A stretch of DNA of 9,542 nt from Gammaproteobacteria bacterium (GTDB lineage Bacteria > Pseudomonadota > Gammaproteobacteria > Enterobacterales > Alteromonadaceae). A program made the translations under genes and the position numbers. The notes below the pieces were generated by a model. That model searched no databases. It was not told where the DNA came from and saw nothing but the letters and a program-made list of their open reading frames with translations. Shown one piece after another: positions 5,899 to 9,542 of the stretch (within the stretch, counting starts at the first letter, position 1; the number at the start of each line of letters is the position of its first letter). The stretch is taken from the NCBI GenBank assembly GCA_023481025.1, contig JAMCWV010000256.1, positions 1-9,542 of the forward strand. The letters are read 5' to 3'.

Positions 5899-7377
5899 GT
5901 GCGCAAAACCTATATTCTAGCAATCGACCAAGGCACGACATCCAGTCGTGCCATGCTCTACAACGCCCGTCTGCAAGTGGTTGGTCGTGGCCAATTTGAG
6001 TTCAAACAATACTTTCCGGCCAATGGTTACGTCGAACACGATCCCGAGGAAATTTGGCAAACCACCCTGCAAGCGTGCCGCCAAGCACTCACCGACGCCA
6101 ATGTCCAAGCCCATGAAGTCGCCGCTATTGGCATTACCAATCAACGCGAAACAACCGTCGTTTGGGACCGAAATACTGGCAAACCCATTCACCGTGCCAT
6201 TGTTTGGCAAGATCGCCGAACCGCCGAGCAGTGTCGTTCATTACAGCAGGCAAACCACGAACCTTGGGTGCAAAAGCGCACCGGCCTCTTGCTCGACCCT
6301 TACTTTTCGGCGACCAAAATCGCTTGGATTTTAGACCATGTTAATGGTGCCCGGGCTCGTGCTGAAGCCGGGGAACTCGCCTTTGGCACCATCGACTGTT
6401 TCCTACTCTGGCGTTTAACCAAGGGCGAAGTGCATGCCACCGATGCCACCAACGCCTCGCGGACACAATTGCTGAACTTAAGCACGCGCCAATGGGACAA
6501 TGAGTTGTGCGAGTTATTTCAGGTTCCGATGGCCATGCTGCCAAGTATTGAAGATAATGCTCATTCTTTTGGTCTCGCCAACGCTAGCTGGTTTGGTAGC
6601 GAGATTCCAATTACCGCAATGATTGGCGACCAACAGGGCGCGCTCGTTGGCCAAGCGTGCTTAGAGCCAGGTCAAATCAAAAGCACCTATGGTACTGGCT
6701 GCTTCGCCTTAGTGAATACCGGCTCAGAACAAGTCCATTCCGAGCATCGACTTCTCACTACCCTTGGTTATCAGTTGCAAGGTCAACCGACCTACGCGTT
6801 AGAAGGCAGTATTTTTATGGCCGGCGCGATAGTGCAATGGCTGCGTGACAAACTGGGAGTGATTCAATCTGCGGCGGAAACCGAGCGACTCGCAGAAGGA
6901 GTACCTTGTGATCAAAGCGAATTACTGATTCCCGCATTCACTGGACTTGGCGCGCCCTATTGGGACCCCGACGCTCGCGCAGCGATTTTCGGCATGACCC
7001 GTGACACGGGTAAAAAGCAATTAGCTGCAGCCGCTTTACGTAGCGTCGCCCTGCAAACCCGCGATCTTCTGCAGGCCATGATCGAAGACGGTCAAACCAT
7101 AGAAACCATTAAAGTTGATGGCGGAATGACCGACAACGGCTGGTTTATGCAGGCCTTGGCGGATATTACAGGTTTTACCGTGTTGCGCGCCGATACGGCG
7201 GAAATCACCGCACGTGGCGCCGCGTTCCTGGCTGGCTTAGAAGTTGGCCTGTTCAATCAACTTCATGATCTACAACAACTTTGCCGCACAAAAGGGTCCT
7301 TTACCGCAGAAATTACCCCGAATGAACGTGATAAACTCTACCAACGTTGGTTAGCAGCGGTAGCAAAAGTCAGGTAG
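5899..7377 (+). CDS. glpK: Glycerol kinase
   Basis: GlpK phosphorylates glycerol with ATP to sn-glycerol-3-phosphate. The 492-aa product is close to the E. coli length (502) and has all main FGGY-kinase landmarks. These are DQGTTSSR (10-17), glycerol-site residues Arg83-Glu84 in TNQRETT, Tyr135 in DPYFS, Asp244 in IGDQQGAL, STYGTGCF, and FTGLGAPYWDPDARAAIFG. The start is GTG 5899 with AAGGA eight bases upstream; an in-frame TTG at 5881 lies before the Shine-Dalgarno and is not used. The E. coli loop that binds fructose-1,6-bisphosphate (GGKGGTR) is replaced by NASWFGSE, with Glu235 where Arg236 should be, so that inhibition is probably absent. The His phosphorylated in Gram-positive enzymes is absent too. 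No glpF or glpD lies nearby; the gene follows purK by 30 bp, which is unusual company. Confidence 0.97.
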   Translation: MRKTYILAIDQGTTSSRAMLYNARLQVVGRGQFEFKQYFPANGYVEHDPEEIWQTTLQACRQALTDANVQAHEVAAIGITNQRETTVVWDRNTGKPIHRAIVWQDRRTAEQCRSLQQANHEPWVQKRTGLLLDPYFSATKIAWILDHVNGARARAEAGELAFGTIDCFLLWRLTKGEVHATDATNASRTQLLNLSTRQWDNELCELFQVPMAMLPSIEDNAHSFGLANASWFGSEIPITAMIGDQQGALVGQACLEPGQIKSTYGTGCFALVNTGSEQVHSEHRLLTTLGYQLQGQPTYALEGSIFMAGAIVQWLRDKLGVIQSAAETERLAEGVPCDQSELLIPAFTGLGAPYWDPDARAAIFGMTRDTGKKQLAAAALRSVALQTRDLLQAMIEDGQTIETIKVDGGMTDNGWFMQALADITGFTVLRADTAEITARGAAFLAGLEVGLFNQLHDLQQLCRTKGSFTAEITPNERDKLYQRWLAAVAKVR

Positions 7378-7380
7378 AAT
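7351..7380 (+). promoter_or_regulatory. Possible promoter for cdd-deoC-deoA at the glpK 3' end
   Basis: TAGAAT (7375-7380) starts at the glpK stop codon and matches five of six -10 bases. TTAGCA (7351-7356) matches four of six -35 bases with an 18-bp spacer. It would start transcription near 7387, just ahead of cdd. I saw no CRP- or CytR-like palindrome here, and readthrough from glpK is equally possible. Confidence 0.3.
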
Positions 7381-7414
7381 AACTCCCCTTTTTTGAAAAA
7401 TGATGAGAGTTGCT

Positions 7415-7861
7415 ATGCCAAACAGCGCCCCGCAAACAAGCGAAACACGCTTAAGCGAGCACGAGTTAGTCGCTGCGGTAAAAGAAGCACAGAAGAAGGC
7501 CTATGCGCCGTATTCAAACTTTCCCGTTGGAGCGGTCATTCGTACCGCCAGCGGCGAGGTTTTTTCTGGCTGTAATGTTGAGAACGCCTCATATCCTGAA
7601 GGCACGTGCGCCGAAGCCGGGGCAATTGCGAACATGGTCATGCAGGGCGGTCGCGACATTGCCGAAATCTATGTGATTGGCAATGGCGACGGCTTGGTCT
7701 CACCTTGCGGCGGTTGTCGCCAGCGTATTCGCGAGTTTTCCAACCCTAATACGACCATTCACATTTGCGGGCCGGAAGGGGTGCGCAAAGTATTGACCAT
7801 CAGTGAATTGTTACCCTATTCGTTTGGGCCTGAGCACCTCGCACCCAAGCAGGCCGATTAA
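7415..7861 (+). CDS. cdd: Cytidine deaminase, short homotetrameric type
   Basis: This enzyme hydrolyses cytidine and deoxycytidine to uridine and deoxyuridine in pyrimidine salvage. The 148-aa product belongs to the small tetrameric class like Bacillus Cdd, not the ~294-aa dimeric E. coli type. The zinc site is Cys65 with catalytic Glu67 (TCAEAG) and Cys98/Cys101 (PCGGCRQ). YAPYSNFPVGA (30-40) and GCNVENASY (52-60) are the substrate-binding signatures. The Arg that follows CAE in the Bacillus enzyme is Ala here, as in some proteobacterial members. The N-terminus has about 12 polar extra residues. In-frame ATGs at 7400 and 7403 are possible starts, but only 7415 has a Shine-Dalgarno-like GAGAG at five bases. 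The stop codon overlaps the deoC ribosome site nine bases before deoC, so the two are cotranscribed. Confidence 0.96.
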   Translation: MPNSAPQTSETRLSEHELVAAVKEAQKKAYAPYSNFPVGAVIRTASGEVFSGCNVENASYPEGTCAEAGAIANMVMQGGRDIAEIYVIGNGDGLVSPCGGCRQRIREFSNPNTTIHICGPEGVRKVLTISELLPYSFGPEHLAPKQAD

Positions 7862-7870
7862 GGACGTATC

Positions 7871-8725
7871 ATGACTGCTCTCACACCAAGCCACGCGCTA
7901 ACTCCACGCCAAGCGCAAGCTGCGCAAGCATTTTCGTTATTGGATTTAACCAGCTTAACCGACCAAGAGTCTGCGGCCGATATTGAAGCGCTGGTGAATA
8001 ATGCGAGTTGGCGGAACGCCGACGGCGACCGGATCCATGTTGCCGCATTGTGCGTGTTCCCGCGGTATATCCCACTTGCCCGCAAGTTACTCGACGCCCA
8101 AGACTTGTATGCAGTGCGTATTGCCACAGTCACCAATTTTCCACTCGGTGGCGACGACATCGATATCGCCGTGAAAGAAACACGCGCAGCGGTTGCCTAT
8201 GGTGCCGACGAAGTCGATGTTGTGTTACCGTATCGCGCACTCATGGCCGGTGATGAAGCCCTTGCGTTACAGCTCGTTCAAGCCTGTAAAGCAGAATGTG
8301 GTCACCAAGCACAACTGAAAGTCATTCTTGAAACTGGCGAATTAAAAAGCGCCGAACTTATCGCGCTCGCAAGCCGCATTGCCATTCAAGGTGGTGCCGA
8401 TTTCATTAAAACCTCAACCGGGAAAGTGCCGGTTAATGCAACCGCTGAAGCAGCGGCCATTATGGTGAACGAAATTGCAGCTTACGAGCAAAAACAAACC
8501 GAAGTAAAAGCAGCAGCACATGGCATTCACCGTATCGGCTTCAAGCCGGCGGGTGGAATTCGTACGTTAGACGACGCACTCGTTTATATGAATAGCATGA
8601 GTGCCGCAGTCGGCCCTGATAGTTTACATCCGAGCCGTTTCCGCCTTGGCGCCAGCTCAGTTCGAAGTAATCTCGTTGCTATCTTAGAAGGGAACGACGA
8701 AGCCATTGCTGCAGGAGGGTATTAA
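7871..8725 (+). CDS. deoC: Deoxyribose-phosphate aldolase
   Basis: DeoC splits 2-deoxyribose-5-phosphate into acetaldehyde and glyceraldehyde-3-phosphate, ending deoxynucleoside catabolism. The 284-aa product resembles the E. coli enzyme (259 aa). The Schiff-base lysine is Lys180 in [10 protein letters not shown], and the proton-relay pair is Asp116 (GADEVDVV) with Lys225 (GFKPAGG). The C-terminal Tyr284, catalytically important in E. coli as Tyr259, is present. Extra length comes from about 12 residues at the N-terminus and about 11 residues, rich in Lys, Gln and Ala, before [14 protein letters not shown], overlapping the cdd stop, lies six bases before the ATG. deoA starts one base after the stop, so cdd, deoC and deoA look like one operon. 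All key residues are intact. Confidence 0.98.
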   Translation: MTALTPSHALTPRQAQAAQAFSLLDLTSLTDQESAADIEALVNNASWRNADGDRIHVAALCVFPRYIPLARKLLDAQDLYAVRIATVTNFPLGGDDIDIAVKETRAAVAYGADEVDVVLPYRALMAGDEALALQLVQACKAECGHQAQLKVILETGELKSAELIALASRIAIQGGADFIKTSTGKVPVNATAEAAAIMVNEIAAYEQKQTEVKAAAHGIHRIGFKPAGGIRTLDDALVYMNSMSAAVGPDSLHPSRFRLGASSVRSNLVAILEGNDEAIAAGGY

Positions 8726-8726
8726 G

Positions 8727-9542
8727 ATGTTGCCACAAGAAATTATTAAAGCAAAACGCGACGGTAAAACACTGACGCGAGAACAAATCGCCTTTTTCAT
8801 CCAAGGCATCACCAATGGCAAAGTGACCAATGAACAAATTGGCGCATTTGCGATGGCCGTTTATTTCAATGGCATGGCCATGCCAGAGCGGGTTGCTCTC
8901 ACCGAAGAAATGATGAACTCAGGGCAAGTAGTTTCGTGGGATGGTTTTGACCTACCGGGCCCGATTGTGGATAAGCATTCGACCGGCGGCGTCAGCGATT
9001 CAGTTAGCTTAATGCTCGGTCCAATGGTCGCGGCCTGTGGTGGCTATGTCCCAATGATCGCAGGTCGTGGTTTAGGCCACACGGGCGGCACCCTTGATAA
9101 ATTTGAAAGTATTCCCGGCTACAACATTCAGCCATCACAAGAAGACTTCCAGCGTATTGTCAAAGAAATTGGCGTTGCGATTATCGGCCAAACCGCGCAA
9201 ATCGCGCCTGCCGACAAGCGTTTTTACAGTATTCGTGACGTGACCGCGACGGTCGACTCAATCCCATTGATCACTGCATCGATTTTATCGAAGAAGCTCT
9301 CTGCTGGGCTTGAGTCTCTCGCGATGGACGTAAAAACCGGTAACGGCGCGTTCATGACCAGTTTAGATGACTCCCGCGCATTGGCGAACAGTATTGTCGC
9401 GGTGGCTAACGGCGCTGGCGTGAAAACGTCCGCAACGATTACCGACATGAACCAAGCTCTGGGTGACACCGCGGGTAACGCGACAGAAATGCGTGAAGCC
9501 ATCGAGTACTTAACCGGTGTGCGTCGAAATCCACGCCTGCAC
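8727..9542 (+). CDS. deoA: Thymidine phosphorylase (partial, runs off the right edge)
   Basis: DeoA cleaves thymidine or deoxyuridine with phosphate to the base and 2-deoxyribose-1-phosphate. Isomerised to the 5-phosphate by a phosphopentomutase, this would feed DeoC. The frame is open from the ATG to the window end, giving 272 of about 440 residues. The Shine-Dalgarno AGGAGG is eight bases upstream, inside the end of deoC. N-terminal [21 protein letters not shown] (79-88), [13 protein letters not shown] (113-125) and [18 protein letters not shown] match E. coli DeoA. Phosphate contacts Lys83, Ser85, Ser94 and Thr122 are kept, but the position of E. coli Ser113 is Ala112. GGVGD is also changed to GGVSD. 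The missing C-terminal third cannot be judged. Confidence 0.96.
   Translation, partial: MLPQEIIKAKRDGKTLTREQIAFFIQGITNGKVTNEQIGAFAMAVYFNGMAMPERVALTEEMMNSGQVVSWDGFDLPGPIVDKHSTGGVSDSVSLMLGPMVAACGGYVPMIAGRGLGHTGGTLDKFESIPGYNIQPSQEDFQRIVKEIGVAIIGQTAQIAPADKRFYSIRDVTATVDSIPLITASILSKKLSAGLESLAMDVKTGNGAFMTSLDDSRALANSIVAVANGAGVKTSATITDMNQALGDTAGNATEMREAIEYLTGVRRNPRLH

Noticed and set aside
7381..7402. CCCCTTTTTTGAAAAATG as a glpK terminator
   Set aside because: The T-run has no GC-rich stem before it, so it does not fit an intrinsic terminator.
9224..9502. Minus-strand open frame of 92 codons opposite deoA
   Set aside because: It is antisense to highly conserved DeoA sequence and shows no features of its own.

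Overview
The window is about 9.5 kb of bacterial chromosome, densely coded and of moderate GC. Gene content and protein style point to a gammaproteobacterium: class I PurE with PurK, a cytochrome c5, an S46 periplasmic peptidase and a DeoC/DeoA pair of the enteric type. A marine Alteromonadales/Idiomarinaceae-like host is my guess from general resemblance only. I see no mobile elements, CRISPR arrays, tRNA or rRNA.

Layout: (1) Positions 1-166 carry no gene, but hold one clear and one weaker intrinsic terminator facing left, serving the cytochrome gene. (2) A leftward cytochrome c5 gene and a rightward dinB (DNA polymerase IV) diverge from a ~170 bp spacer. (3) dinB converges on a leftward S46 dipeptidyl-peptidase gene, and their 3' ends overlap by 53 bp. 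(4) A 237 bp divergent spacer separates the peptidase from purE. It holds a strong extended -10 promoter for purE and a perfect 11-bp tandem repeat on the peptidase side. (5) purE, purK and glpK run rightward. A hairpin between purK and glpK buries part of the glpK Shine-Dalgarno sequence. (6) cdd, deoC and deoA follow in the same direction, tightly packed. deoA is cut by the right edge after 272 codons.

Functionally, purE-purK carry out the AIR to CAIR step of purine synthesis. glpK makes glycerol-3-phosphate. cdd-deoC-deoA break down pyrimidine (deoxy)nucleosides, sending deoxyribose carbon to acetaldehyde and glyceraldehyde-3-phosphate. DinB does translesion synthesis. The S46 enzyme would release dipeptides in the periplasm, and cytochrome c5 carries electrons there.

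I found no convincing undescribed multi-gene system. The points most worth checking are local: the purK/glpK hairpin, the dinB/peptidase tail overlap, the Ser at the predicted specificity position of the S46 enzyme, the 11-bp tandem repeat at its promoter, a Ser-to-Ala change at a phosphate-binding position of DeoA, and the loss of the fructose-1,6-bisphosphate loop in GlpK.
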